Source: DASRFA01 sp035651755
GTDB lineage: Bacteria > Desulfobacterota > Binatia > UBA12015
Direction of reading: 5' to 3'
DNA length: 64,000 nucleotides
Assembly (NCBI GenBank): GCA_035651755.1
Contig: DASRFA010000060.1
Span: 372,001 to 436,000 of the forward strand
The position numbers and the translations under genes were made by a program. Under the pieces are notes generated by a model. It searched no databases. It had not been told where the DNA came from and saw only the letters and a list, made by a program, of their open reading frames with translations. Below, in pieces: positions 1 to 13,109 of the stretch (the first letter of the stretch is position 1; the number at the start of each line of letters is the position of its first letter).

Positions 1-148
1 GGACGAGCAGCACGGACAGGGCGACGAGGCCCGCGATGGGAGCGGGAGAGCGCGCGCCGCCGGGCGCGAACCGATTGCCGCACGCGGTGCAGAAGCGCCC
101 ACCCGGCTCCGCGGCGGCGCCGCACTCCGGGCAGAAGTTGTAGGGCAT
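1..148 (-). CDS. Zinc-ribbon protein, partial (runs off the window)
   Basis: Only the N-terminal 49 residues are inside the window. The reading frame starts at an ATG at 148 and shows two CxxC knuckles (CPEC at residues 6-9, CTAC at residues 20-23), followed by a proline/glycine-rich linker and the start of a hydrophobic segment (IAGLVALSVLLV). This is the usual layout of a small membrane-anchored protein with an N-terminal zinc ribbon. The function cannot be told from the fragment. No convincing ribosome binding site is visible upstream on this strand. Confidence 0.6.
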   Translation of the reverse strand, partial: MPYNFCPECGAAAEPGGRFCTACGNRFAPGGARSPAPIAGLVALSVLLV

Positions 149-310
149 CCGACGATTTCTAGAGGAGGTCCGGCACCTTTGCACGCCTCACCGGTCCGGA
201 GCCGGACTCGTGAACACGGGCGCGCGTCTTCGGTGCTTCCCGGACGTCGAGCCCGTCGCCGGCGAACCGCGCTCGGGTGGAGAGCGGCGGCACGGTCGAC
301 GCGGAACGGG

Positions 311-571
311 TCAGCCGCGGCGCGGCCGCGACGCTCGCACGGTCGTGTCGAGCACCGCGTCGACCAGACCGGGCGGCGCGCTTTGCGGCAGCCGCTCTTC
401 GAGGCCGTCTCGCATCGCCTTCAGCTCGCGCACCGTTTGCTCATAGGACCGGACGTACGCGACGCAGGGCCGGCAGGTCAGCAGATGTGCGTCGACGCGG
501 CTTCGCACGGCCGAAGGCAGCTCGCGGCCGAGGTAGTCCGCCAGAAGGTCGTTCAACTCCCGACACGTCAT
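311..571 (-). CDS. Zinc-finger anti-sigma factor (ZAS type), soluble
   Basis: 86 residues starting at ATG 571. The N-terminal half carries the His-x3-Cys-x2-Cys zinc-binding signature of anti-sigma factors (H29, C33, C36, read as HLLTCRPC) plus an upstream Cys3, in a short alpha-helical protein (CRELNDLLADYLGREL). There is no transmembrane segment, so it is probably a cytoplasmic redox- or metal-responsive anti-sigma factor. It faces away from the ECF sigma gene that begins about 280 bp away, and its own upstream region carries the GGAAACC/CATC site shared by the neighbouring operons. Its partner is therefore most likely the STAS-ECF sigma factor, in a feedback loop. Family assignment is secure; the partner is inferred from position. 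Confidence 0.85.
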   Translation of the reverse strand: MTCRELNDLLADYLGRELPSAVRSRVDAHLLTCRPCVAYVRSYEQTVRELKAMRDGLEERLPQSAPPGLVDAVLDTTVRASRPRRG

Positions 572-627
572 CGCACTAGGCCATCCTGCTCCTTGCCGAT
601 CCTGGTGTCGATCGGGTGCCTCGAGCT

Positions 628-656
628 GAGATGCCGCCGGATCGCCGGCGGTTTCC
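628..656 (-). promoter_or_regulatory. Putative ECF-sigma promoter (site A) for the anti-sigma gene
   Basis: On the minus strand, GGAAACC (650-656) is followed after 16 nt by CATCTC (628-633). The same words at the same spacing occur upstream of the dehydrogenase operon (10,291-10,319); site A and that site share GGAAACCGCCG-N11-GCATCTCAGC. Position, spacing and sequence suit a -35/-10 pair read by the neighbouring ECF sigma factor. Confidence 0.7.
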
Positions 657-853
657 GGGCGCTTCGCGCGACGCCTCCGATGCGCGCCCACGGTCGCGGA
701 TCCGCGAAATGCGGTGGCGGCCGCCGCGGCCCGCCGCGGCGGGTTCGCGGCGCCTCGATCCGCGCGCACGGCCAACTCCGCGTGCGGACTTGCGAAACCG
801 CCGAACGCGGGGCCGCCCGCCGGGCGGCACGTCGCTTGCGGATGGCGGGGTGC

Positions 854-1801
854 ATGATGCTCAAGATCACGCGTCCCGACGCCTCGAACGACGTCGCCAC
901 CTTCCACGTGGAGGGCCGGCTCACGAGGGAAACGACCGCCGAGCTGCGAGCTGCCTGTGGCGATCCGCTCGACGGCGGCCAGCCGGTCGTCCTGCACCTC
1001 GGCGGCGTGGCGTTCTGCGATCCGGCGGGCGTCGAGCTGTTGCACGAGCTCCGCAAACGCGGATGCGTTCTCGTCGGCTGCTCCGATTTCACGACGGCGA
1101 TCCTCGACGGTGGACCGGCGTCGCGCGAGCGGCTCGCGACTCGCGGCTCGAATGACGAGGAGGGTGCGCTGCTCCGCGCGCTGCGCGCCGGCGATGCCTC
1201 CGCCTTCGAGCATCTCGTGAGGCGTCAGACCAGCCACCTGTTCGCGGCCGCACGTCGGATCGTCGGCAACGACGAGGATGCACGCGACGTCGTCCAGGAG
1301 GCGTTCGTCTCGGCGTACCGCAGCCTCGACCGCTTCGGCGGAGACTCGCGCATCTCGACGTGGCTTCACCGCATCGCCGTCAACGCGGCGCTGATGAAGC
1401 TGCGCAGCCGCCGTCGTCGCCCCGAGGAGCCCATCGAGCATCTCCTTCCGTGCTTCGACGAGAACGGCGCCTGGGCCGCCGGGATGGCGAGCGTCACGAG
1501 CGGCGCGGAGACCCACGTGGCGTCCAACGAGACGCGCGACCTCGTGCGCCGTTGCATCGCCCGTCTCCCGGACCGATACCGCGAGGTGCTGGTTCTCCGC
1601 GACATCGAGGACTTCGACACCTCGGAGGTCGCGGACACCCTCGGGATCACCGCGAATGCCGTCAAGATCCGTCTTCACCGCGCGCGCCAGGCGCTCCGCA
1701 CCCTCATCGAGGAGGAGCGAGGCGTGCCCGGGGCGGTGGCCCGAGCGACGCTCACCGATCGGGCGCGCAGCACGCCGGCGCGCGAGGCGGCGACCGCTTG
1801 A
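854..1801 (+). CDS. STAS-domain / ECF sigma-70 fusion sigma factor
   Basis: 315 residues from ATG 854 (ATGs at 842 and 857 are also in frame). Residues 1-90 form a STAS domain of the SpoIIAA anti-anti-sigma kind. The usual phospho-acceptor Ser in D-S-S-G is replaced (residues 56-59 read D-P-A-G), so it is unlikely to be switched by the classic kinase. Residues 110-185 are sigma region 2 (QEAFVSAYRSLDRF) and residues 228-285 are region 4 with a helix-turn-helix (SEVADTLGITANAVKIRLHR). ECF sigma factors usually start directly at region 2, so the STAS head is unusual. The gene is divergent from a ZAS anti-sigma gene. The shared promoter motif nearby suggests it is the master regulator of the island; that link is inference. 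Confidence 0.85.
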   Translation: MMLKITRPDASNDVATFHVEGRLTRETTAELRAACGDPLDGGQPVVLHLGGVAFCDPAGVELLHELRKRGCVLVGCSDFTTAILDGGPASRERLATRGSNDEEGALLRALRAGDASAFEHLVRRQTSHLFAAARRIVGNDEDARDVVQEAFVSAYRSLDRFGGDSRISTWLHRIAVNAALMKLRSRRRRPEEPIEHLLPCFDENGAWAAGMASVTSGAETHVASNETRDLVRRCIARLPDRYREVLVLRDIEDFDTSEVADTLGITANAVKIRLHRARQALRTLIEEERGVPGAVARATLTDRARSTPAREAATA

Positions 1802-1826
1802 GGCCGGGGGTCGGTAGCCGAGTCGC

Positions 1827-3758
<1,932 letters not shown>

Positions 3759-3833
3759 CGGGTCGCGGCGCCGGCCGGCGTCGCCGCCGCACGAGCGTCG
3801 GCTGAACGCGCGGCTCGCCGCCGAGACCATGTG

Positions 3834-6601
<2,768 letters not shown>

Positions 6602-6605
<4 letters not shown>

Positions 6606-7717
6606 CGCGTGGTCTCCTTGCTCGCCCGCGGTCCGGCGGGCGCGATGAGCTCGAGGGCATGGCCGTCCGCGTCCCGGACGAGGAGAACAGCCGCGTCGCC
6701 GGACGCCGTGTCCGGGAGGCGCGGAACCTGGATCACACCCGGCGAGACGAAGCGGGCGCGCGCGGCGCGCAGCGCCGCTTCCGCCCGCGTCGCGTCCGCG
6801 GTCGAGAGCACCGTTTGCCAGTGCGCGACGTCGTTCGCGCGCAGATCGATCGGCGTCGGTCGCCCATCGGTCGGCGTCAGGTACTCGAGGAGCTCGATGC
6901 CCGGCCCTGCCCCGGCGCGCAGCGTCGTGATCCGCAGGTGCGCGCCATGCACGTTGTTCAGATGCTCCTGCTCGCGCCCCCAGTTCTCGCTCGCCCCGGT
7001 CACCCGGAAGCCGAGCGCGTCGCGGTAGAAACGGAGGCTCGCGTCCGTATCCGCGACCACGATCGCGGTGTGGTCGATTCCGAGGAAGACGTCGTCGCCG
7101 GCGCGATGCCATTTCGCCGCGCCCTTGTCGGGCGGGAACGCGAGCAGCTCGAGGAAGTGCCCGTCCGGATCGCGGAAGTAGAAGGCCTCGATGCCACCGG
7201 CGTTCGGGTTCCAGGCCGGCAGCCGCTGCGGCCCGGTCGATGCGTGCTCCACGCGGTTGTCGCGAAGCCAGCGGTAGGCGCGGTCCATCTCGCGAACGAC
7301 GATGGCGACGTGCTGAAACGAGCGATCGACGGCGCGCGCGTCCGGGGGGATCGGACGCCCGCGCGGCGCGAGGTACTCCTCGAGCAGGATCGTCTCGTCG
7401 CCGAGTCGAAGCGCGGCGATCCGGATGCGCGCGCCGAAGACGCCCTCGAGCTCTTCCCAGGCGTCGCCGGCGACCTCGGTCTCGGACAGCAGCGCGAAGC
7501 CCAGGATGCGCGAGTAGAAGTCGATCGATCGGTCGAGGTCCGACACCGTGATGGCGATCGCATCGACGCCGGTCACCACAGGCTGCCGCGCCGATGGCAT
7601 GCCCTGGCCGGCCGCCGGCGCCGTCGCCAGGACGGCGAGCGCGACCGCGACCACGAGAGCGGAAGGACCGCGCCCGCTCACGCGCGCCGTCCCTCGGTCA
7701 CGCAGCGCCGCCGTCAT
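6602..7717 (-). CDS. Secreted two-domain VOC (glyoxalase/dioxygenase-fold) protein
   Basis: 371 residues from ATG 7717, preceded by GGGAGGA. Residues 10-38 are a signal peptide (a run of Ala/Val/Leu ending APAAGQG). Two vicinal-oxygen-chelate modules follow: the first opens with VDAIAITVSDLDRSIDFY, the second with IDHTAIVVADTDASLRFY. Each carries a typical His/Glu metal-ligand pattern (RDPDGHFLELL and RDADGHALELI). The fold covers dioxygenases, glyoxalases and resistance proteins; the actual substrate cannot be read from sequence. Its start overlaps the aquaporin stop and its stop overlaps the glucosidase start, both as ATGA. Confidence 0.85.
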
Positions 7718-8532
7718 GCCGCGGTCCTCCCGCACGACGCCGTCGACGCGCCGCCGCGCGCGCCGTAGCCGCAGCGGAAGATGCAGCGCGACGCGCCGTC
7801 GTCGTGCCGCAGCTTGGCGCAGAGCACGCGGTCCGCTCCGCGCGTGTGCACGTAGGCCTCGGCCGCGGCGAGCATGCCGATCACCGGCGCCGTCAGATAG
7901 ACCCAGAACCCCGTCCACACGTGCGCGGCGACCGCCGAGGCGAGCGACCGCGCCGGGTTCATGCTCGTTCCCGACAGCGGCCCCTCGATGGAGATCCACG
8001 TCGCGACGAGCGCGCCCGCCACGAGGCCGGTGGCGCGCGCGTGACGCCCGTTCGCGAGAACGAGGACCGTCGCCATCTGGAGGAACGAGATGACGATCTC
8101 ACCGACGAAGGCGCCGGGGATTCCTCCCGCTCCCGGAACCGTCGCCACGAAGCCGACGGACGGATCTGCGAGAGACATGCCGAGCAGCAGCCGCGCGAGC
8201 TCGATCCCGGCGATGCCGCCGGCGCATTGCGCGACGACGTAGCCGATCGCATCGCGCGTCCCGATCTTGCCGAGGCGGTGGAACGCGATCGTGACGGCGG
8301 GGTTGAAGTGCGCCCCGGAACGTCGTCCCCACGGCGAGTAGATGAGCGCGACCGCCGTCGCGCCCATCGCGAGACCGACGAGCGCCCGGCGCACGGCCCC
8401 GTTGGCGATCGCCGCGCGCGCGATCGATTCCGGGTGCTGGAGGAGGACGGTGAACGCGGACGCGGAAACCATGAAGGCTCCGAGCAGCGCCGCCTCGATC
8501 GCGTACTCGTACCAGTGTGCCTCGGTGCGCAT
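7714..8532 (-). CDS. MIP-family channel (aquaporin / aquaglyceroporin)
   Basis: 272 residues from ATG 8532. Six hydrophobic segments surround two half-helices with the signature NPA motifs (residues 77-79, HFNPAVTI, and residues 192-194, MNPARSL, with the selectivity-filter Arg at 195). It would conduct water or small neutral solutes across the inner membrane. The C-terminal extension of about 40 residues holds several Cys and His residues (CAKLRHDD, CIFRCGYG) and is not typical of the family; it could bind metal or be a redox sensor. It sits in the middle of a coupled operon with a VOC protein and the glucosidase. Confidence 0.92.
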   Translation of the reverse strand: MRTEAHWYEYAIEAALLGAFMVSASAFTVLLQHPESIARAAIANGAVRRALVGLAMGATAVALIYSPWGRRSGAHFNPAVTIAFHRLGKIGTRDAIGYVVAQCAGGIAGIELARLLLGMSLADPSVGFVATVPGAGGIPGAFVGEIVISFLQMATVLVLANGRHARATGLVAGALVATWISIEGPLSGTSMNPARSLASAVAAHVWTGFWVYLTAPVIGMLAAAEAYVHTRGADRVLCAKLRHDDGASRCIFRCGYGARGGASTASCGRTAA

Positions 8533-8561
8533 GTGCGGCTCCCGGGACGTCGACGCGCGGG

Positions 8562-9047
8562 TCAGGGAAGCGCCGCCGCGCCCGCCTTCGCGACCGCTTC
8601 GTCGCGTTGCTGCGTGGCCGCGCCGCTCACGCCGATCGCTCCGACGACCTTGCCGTCGACGACGATCGGGACGCCGCCCTGGAGCGGCGTGAAGTCCGCG
8701 AGCGCGATCATCGGGGTCCGGCCGGCCTTGATGACGTCCTCGAAGGCGGCGGTCGGCTTCTGGAACAGGGCTGCCGTGCGCGCCTTCCCGATCGACACGT
8801 TGGCTCCGGCCGGAAAGGTCCCGTCGAGGCGCTCCAGGTAGAGCAGGTTGCCGCCCTCGTCGACGACCGCGATCGCGCCGCCGTCGCCGTGGAGCTTCGC
8901 TTCGGCGACGGCCGCCGCGGCGGCCTTCTTCGCGCCGTCGATCGTGAGGACCGTGCGACCGGTGGTCGGCGGCTCCGCGCCGGCCTTCGCCGCGACGAAC
9001 GCGCACGCGAGCGCCACGGCGGCACCTCTCGTAGCGAGTGTCTTCAT
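8562..9047 (-). CDS. GlcG/HbpS-type haem-binding domain protein, secreted
   Basis: 161 residues with an N-terminal signal peptide (residues 1-24, ending AKAGA). The rest is a single GlcG/HbpS domain: LTIDGAKKAAAAAVAEAK, a strand GGAIAVVDEGGNLLYLERLDG, SIGKARTAALF and the glycine-rich VVDGKVVGAIGVSGA. HbpS members bind haem or corrinoids outside the cytoplasm and help sense or resist oxidative stress; others are of unknown role. It lies between the interrupted glucose-dehydrogenase gene and the aquaporin, in the same direction. A periplasmic role next to redox genes is plausible but not shown. Confidence 0.85.
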   Translation of the reverse strand: MKTLATRGAAVALACAFVAAKAGAEPPTTGRTVLTIDGAKKAAAAAVAEAKLHGDGGAIAVVDEGGNLLYLERLDGTFPAGANVSIGKARTAALFQKPTAAFEDVIKAGRTPMIALADFTPLQGGVPIVVDGKVVGAIGVSGAATQQRDEAVAKAGAAALP

Positions 9048-9122
9048 GGGATCGACTCCTCCGTCGCGCTCGCAGCGCGATCCGCGACGCGGCCGGCTCG
9101 CTGGCGAAGCCGGTCGCGTTCG

Positions 9123-10235
9123 TCAAGCAAACGCGAGGACGCTCTTGATGCCGGTCTGCGGCCCGAGCAGCAGCTCGCGGTGCTGCTCGATCGCGAAGCG
9201 CCCGGTGATCAGGCCGCGCACCGCTTCGGGCCAGCGCGCCAGGAACGCGCCGAGGTCGGCGATCGCCGCCTCGAAGACGCCCCGGCTCGCGTTCACCGTG
9301 CCGAGGACGACCTGGTTCTTGAGCACGAGGTTGCGCATCAGGAGATCGGTGTCGACCGACACGGGACCGCGCCGCCCCGGCACGCCGGTGAACACGAAGA
9401 TCCCGTTCGTCCCGAGGACGCGCATCACCTCGAAGGCGACCTGCGACGCGCCTGCCGCCTCGTACACGACGTCGATGTTTCCGACGCCGGCCGCGAGCTC
9501 GTCGACGCTCGTGCGATCGGCGTCCACCCAGCGGGCGCCGATCGCGGCGACGACGTCGGCCTTGGCGCTTCACGCGGAGCCGCGCGAGTAGACGGTCGTC
9601 TGGAAGCCCGCGTGGACGAGGGCCATCGCGCCGAGCAGTCCCACCGGACCGGCGCCGATGACGACGGCGCGGTGGCAGCTCGCGTGCGCCGTTCCGGGCG
9701 TCGCCGCGCACGACCACGGAAGGCGATGCTGGACCTCCCAGATCTGTCCCAGCGCCTTCTCCGCGATGGTGAGCGGCTCGACCAGCACCGCGACGTCCCG
9801 GAGCGCGTCGGGCACGACGTTCATGTAGCGCTCGTCGTCCACGATCTGCTCCGTCATGAAGCCGTGCGCCTCCTTGATGCCCCGCTCGCGGAAGTCGCCC
9901 GTGAAGCAGAAGTCGGCATGCTCGGCGCGGCACGCGGCGCAATCGTCGTGCGCGCACGGTCGGCGCACCATCGGGACGACGAGATCGCCCGGGCGTACCC
10001 GCGTCACCTCGCGACCGACCTCCACGACCTCGCCGAGAGCCTCGTGACCGATCACCAGATGCGGGCCGTTCGGCGGCGGGGTGCCGTACTCGAAGCGGCA
10101 GATCTCGCGGTCGGTGCCGCAGACGCCGACGTCGAGCATCTTCACACGTACGTCGCGCGGCCCGTAGAGCGACGGTGTCTCTTGCTCGACGAGCCGGAGC
10201 TCTCGTCGCTCCGGGATGACGACAATCGCCTTCAT
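9123..10235 (-). pseudogene. Zinc-dependent glucose-dehydrogenase-like MDR oxidoreductase, interrupted by an in-frame TGA
   Basis: Translation from ATG 10,235 gives 221 residues and then a TGA at 9570-9572. The same frame continues without shift to 9123, giving a 370-residue medium-chain dehydrogenase overall. Catalytic zinc ligands are intact (Cys39, His64-Glu65), as is the structural zinc loop (C94, C99, C102, C110) and the Rossmann motif VVIGAGPVGLLG. The stop lies just after the nucleotide-binding strand TTVYSRGS, where archaeal-type glucose dehydrogenases have a variable residue, so one C-to-T change in an Arg CGA codon would explain it. It may be a recent nonsense mutation, a readthrough site or an assembly error. 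It is the first gene of the operon behind promoter site D. Confidence 0.8.
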
Positions 10236-10290
10236 GGGTTCGTCCTCTTCGGCCGCGAATGCCGTTGTCGATCGGCGCGGCGTCGGGGCT

Positions 10291-10319
10291 GAGATGCACG
10301 ACGTGCGGCGGCGGTTTCC
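10291..10319 (-). promoter_or_regulatory. Putative ECF-sigma promoter (site D) for the dehydrogenase-to-regulator operon
   Basis: Minus strand: GGAAACC (10,313-10,319), 16 nt, CATCTC (10,291-10,296). It shares GGAAACCGCCG-N11-GCATCTCAGC with site A. It lies about 60 bp upstream of the ATG at 10,235 and back-to-back with site B. Confidence 0.75.
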
Positions 10320-10338
10320 GCGCTCCCGGGCGGAGCCG

Positions 10339-10366
10339 CGAAACCGCCGACCGAGGCCGACATCTG
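10339..10366 (+). promoter_or_regulatory. Putative ECF-sigma promoter (site B) for the YHS-domain gene
   Basis: Plus strand: CGAAACC (10,339-10,345), 15 nt, CATCTG (10,361-10,366), about 40 bp before the GTG start at 10,406. It is divergent from site D; the two -35 elements form an inverted repeat (GCGGTTTCCGCG / CGCGAAACCGCC). Confidence 0.75.
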
Positions 10367-10405
10367 CTCCCGAGCGGGCCGTGCCGGCCCGCGAAAGGAG
10401 GAACG

Positions 10406-10894
10406 GTGATCTCGTCGATTCTGAGGAGAACGAAGAGGACCGCGCGCGGCGCGGCCGCCGCCGTGGTCGCGGCCGGCGTCCTCGCCGCCGGCGCCACCGC
10501 GGCGCATGCGGTCGATCCGATCTATGCGAACTGGCGCGGACTCGCGATCGCGGGCTACGACCCGGTCGCCTACTTCACGGACGGCAAGCCGGTGGAGGGC
10601 TCGAGCCGGTTCACGACCGAATGGCGCGGCGCGACCTGGCGGTTCGCGAGCGCCGAGCATCGCGATCTGTTCGTCGCCGACCCCGCGAAGTACGCGCCGC
10701 AGTACGGCGGCTACTGCGCGTGGGCCGTGGCGCACGACCACACGGCGTCGAGCGATCCCGACGCGTGGAAGATCGTCGGCGGTCGACTCTACCTGAACTA
10801 CAGCAAGGACATTCAAGCGAAGTGGGAGAAGGACATTCCCGGCAACGTCGCGAAGGCCGACGCGAGCTGGCCGAAGCTCGTCGACGGACGGTGA
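10406..10894 (+). CDS. Exported YHS-domain protein
   Basis: 162 residues from GTG 10,406, chosen because a strong AAAGGAGG lies just upstream. Residues 1-37 form a signal peptide with an Arg/Lys-rich n-region (LRRTKRTARG) and cleavage near AHA-VDP. The mature part is a YHS domain: AIAGYDPVAYFTDGKPV, TWRFASAEHRDLFVADPAKYAPQYGGYCAWAV, ending with the conserved WPKLVDGR tail. YHS domains are small metal- or haem-associated modules; this secreted form is common next to DoxX and stress genes. A DoxX gene lies directly downstream on the other strand. It is paralogous to the lipoprotein at 20,336-20,839. Confidence 0.88.
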   Translation: MISSILRRTKRTARGAAAAVVAAGVLAAGATAAHAVDPIYANWRGLAIAGYDPVAYFTDGKPVEGSSRFTTEWRGATWRFASAEHRDLFVADPAKYAPQYGGYCAWAVAHDHTASSDPDAWKIVGGRLYLNYSKDIQAKWEKDIPGNVAKADASWPKLVDGR

Positions 10895-10936
10895 GGTCCG
10901 CGGGCGGCGCCTCCGTCACGGGAGGCGCCGCCGCGC

Positions 10937-11389
10937 TCATCGCGTCGCCGGGAGCCGCGACGAGCCGCCGATGTGCCGTGCCGGACGGCGGAGCGCGCGC
11001 ACGAGCGGCGCGAGCGCGCGGCGCTCGAGCACGAGAGCGATGGCGCTGCAGACGAACACCGTGAGCGCGAGCGCGAAGAGCAGCCCGCCGTCGTCCCGCA
11101 CGACGACGCCGAGCACGAGGAGGTGGCTCGCGATCGCACCGGTGATGACGCCGAGGGACATGATCGCCCCGACCGCCGCCGTCGGGGGCGCGATCAGCAT
11201 CACGGCGGCGACGAGCTCCGCGACGCCGGAGCCGATCCGACCCCAGGGCTCGAGCCCGAGCTTCGAGAAGATGTACACGGACTCGGGCGCGGCCGTGAAC
11301 TTGAAGTAGAGCGTCTGGAGCAGGACGCCGGCGGCGACGAGCCGGCAGACCCAGCTGACGATCGTCGCGGGATGCGTCGTCGGGCGCAT
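10937..11389 (-). CDS. DoxX-like four-helix membrane protein
   Basis: 150 residues from ATG 11,389, chosen because AAAGGAGG precedes it; an in-frame ATG lies inside that site. Four hydrophobic segments are visible (VSWVCRLVAAGVLLQTLYFKF, GSGVAELVAAVMLIAPPTA, GAIMSLGVITGAIASHLLVLG, LLFALALTVFVCSAIALVLE) with the YFKFTG-like loop after the first helix (YFKFTAAPESV). DoxX-family proteins act in thiosulfate:quinone or thiol-oxidation complexes, but most members are uncharacterised. It has its own copy of the regulon promoter (site G). Confidence 0.85.
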   Translation of the reverse strand: MRPTTHPATIVSWVCRLVAAGVLLQTLYFKFTAAPESVYIFSKLGLEPWGRIGSGVAELVAAVMLIAPPTAAVGAIMSLGVITGAIASHLLVLGVVVRDDGGLLFALALTVFVCSAIALVLERRALAPLVRALRRPARHIGGSSRLPATR

Positions 11390-11414
11390 GGGAAGGCCTC
11401 CTTTCATCGCCGGT

Positions 11415-11442
11415 GGGATGCGCGACGGCGACGCCGGTTTCC
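11415..11442 (-). promoter_or_regulatory. Putative ECF-sigma promoter (site G) for the DoxX gene
   Basis: Minus strand: GGAAACC (11,436-11,442), 15 nt, CATCCC (11,415-11,420). The predicted start of transcription is only about 10 nt before the AAAGGAGG site, giving a very short leader. Confidence 0.7.
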
Positions 11443-11462
11443 GCGACGCTCGTCTCGGCCGA

Positions 11463-13109
11463 TCAGGCCTCGGCGCTTCGACGTGCGCGGCGCGCTCGGC
11501 GAACGAGGCGCGCGAGCTCCGGTAGCGACGCCGGCGCGAAGCCGCGGTCCCGATTCGCACGCCCGATCTCGAAGGCGATCCGCCACTGTTCGAAGAGCAC
11601 GCGATAGGCCGCGCGCAGCGCGGTGCCCGGGTGGTAGATGTGCGTCGCCTCGGCGGTGAGGCCGTTCAGCTCGACGATCTTGAAGCCGCGGCCGGCGACG
11701 AGGTCCTCGACGCGCTCGACGCGGACGTCGTACCGGCCGAAGTGGAAGCCTTCCCAGCGGCGGCTGATCGCGTCGACGGCGGCCTCGAGCGCGGGCGTGC
11801 GCGCCCATGCCGCATCGCGGAAGATCGCGCCGCGGCTGTGCGTCCCGACGTCGACCAGGCGGACATCCTCCCCGGCCGCCGGGACCGTGTCGAGACGATC
11901 GGCGAAGCGTTCGAGGTGGCAGCGCGCCATGCAGACCGCGCGCTCGTCGTCGAGGATGAGCTGCTCCAGGGTGCGGCGGCCGTCGCCGCGCACGGACGGC
12001 AGCACCTTCTCGGTGATCGAGAAGATGCGGCCGCGATCGTCGTCGGGATGGCGGACGTAGAAGATCCCGAACTCGTGGCCGGGCGCCATCTCCTGGACGA
12101 TCGCGTCGACGTCGCTCGCCGCGAGCGCCGCGCGGAGCTCCGCGGCCGAACGGACGAAGACGACTCCGAGACCGCGCTCGCCGAGGTCCGGCTTGACGAC
12201 GACCGGATACGCCAGCTTCTCGCGCCGGAGAAACCGCTCGGCAGCACCGACGCGCTCTGCGAGCGGCCCGGCCGGAACGCGCGTCGCGCGAAGGGCCGCT
12301 TCGCGCGACGCGGACAGGGCTCGCAAGATGTCGATCTTCGACTCGCCCGCGAATCCGCCGCCCGGGATCGCGGGATTGACGGCGGTCGGCAGCGTCAGGC
12401 TGCGGTGCTTCAATGCGAGCCAGGCGACGTACGCGGCGATCGGGGCGTAGAACACGGGCAGCGGCCAGAACTCCCAGTTCCGGAAACGGCGCCAGCGACC
12501 GATCGCGAGGCGCCGCCCGCGGTGCGTGAGCAGGAACGGGAGAGACCGCGTCGCGACGAGCACCAGGAGCCCCGCCGACGCGGCGGCGAAGAGCCCGCCC
12601 CGCGAGCCCGGCGACCGCGTGCCGGCGCGCACCGCGACGGCCACGACGGCCGGGGCCCAGAGAGCGGCCGCGACGACGAGCCACGAAGCGAAGGCGCGGG
12701 CGTTCACGCCGAGAAGGCCCGCCGCGAAGTACGTCGGCAGCCGCATCCCGGGTGTGAAGCGCGACAGGAGGACGACCGCCGGACCGCGGCACTCGAGCCA
12801 GCTCGACGCACGCGCCACCGCGTGCGGGCCGAGCCAGCGGTGCAGCGCGGGCCGCTCGAGCAACGCGCTGCCGACGAGGCGTCCGGCGCCGAAGAGCAAG
12901 AGGTCGCCGGCGACGATCCCGGCGAAGCACGCGAATGCACCCGCGGCGAAATCGATCCGACCCTGGGCCACGAGCAGGCCCGTGCCGATGCAGGCGGCGT
13001 CTTCGCTGAGCAGCGTGGCGGCGGCGATGGCGACGACCTGGACCGCCAGGGGCAGCTCGGCCGCCTGGCCCGGAAACGCGGCGAGCGCGACGGCCGTCAG
13101 CGGGCGCAC
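11463..13109 (-). CDS. VTT (DedA-type) membrane domain fused to an ATP-grasp-like domain
   Basis: 548 residues from GTG 13,109, which overlaps the end of the upstream acyltransferase gene by 13 nt. Residues about 20-180 form a VTT/SNARE-associated (DedA-like) domain with the hallmark LLSRFTPGMRLPTYFAAGLLG, a lipid scramblase-type fold. After two more membrane segments, residues about 245-510 look like an ATP-grasp fold: KLAYPVVVKPDLGERGLGV, DAIVQEMAPGHEFGIFYVR, FHFGRYDVRVERVEDL and FKIVELNGLTAEATH. The fusion suggests a lipid-associated ligase, perhaps adding an amino acid to a lipid head group; that is inference. It is the last gene of a long coupled operon. Confidence 0.75.
   Translation of the reverse strand: MRPLTAVALAAFPGQAAELPLAVQVVAIAAATLLSEDAACIGTGLLVAQGRIDFAAGAFACFAGIVAGDLLLFGAGRLVGSALLERPALHRWLGPHAVARASSWLECRGPAVVLLSRFTPGMRLPTYFAAGLLGVNARAFASWLVVAAALWAPAVVAVAVRAGTRSPGSRGGLFAAASAGLLVLVATRSLPFLLTHRGRRLAIGRWRRFRNWEFWPLPVFYAPIAAYVAWLALKHRSLTLPTAVNPAIPGGGFAGESKIDILRALSASREAALRATRVPAGPLAERVGAAERFLRREKLAYPVVVKPDLGERGLGVVFVRSAAELRAALAASDVDAIVQEMAPGHEFGIFYVRHPDDDRGRIFSITEKVLPSVRGDGRRTLEQLILDDERAVCMARCHLERFADRLDTVPAAGEDVRLVDVGTHSRGAIFRDAAWARTPALEAAVDAISRRWEGFHFGRYDVRVERVEDLVAGRGFKIVELNGLTAEATHIYHPGTALRAAYRVLFEQWRIAFEIGRANRDRGFAPASLPELARLVRRARRARRSAEA

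Noticed and set aside
171..181. Sigma-54 promoter (GGCAC...TTGC) near the left edge
   Set aside because: The spacing between the GG and GC elements is too short for sigma-54 recognition.
794..821. GAAACC upstream of the STAS-ECF gene as an eighth regulon promoter
   Set aside because: The -35-like word is present (794-799), but no CATC box occurs 15-16 nt downstream (the bases read CCCGCC). Autoregulation of the sigma gene from this site is not supported.
9570..9572. TGA read as selenocysteine in the dehydrogenase
   Set aside because: The position is not catalytic, the catalytic Cys39 is elsewhere, and no SECIS-like hairpin directly after the codon was recognised.
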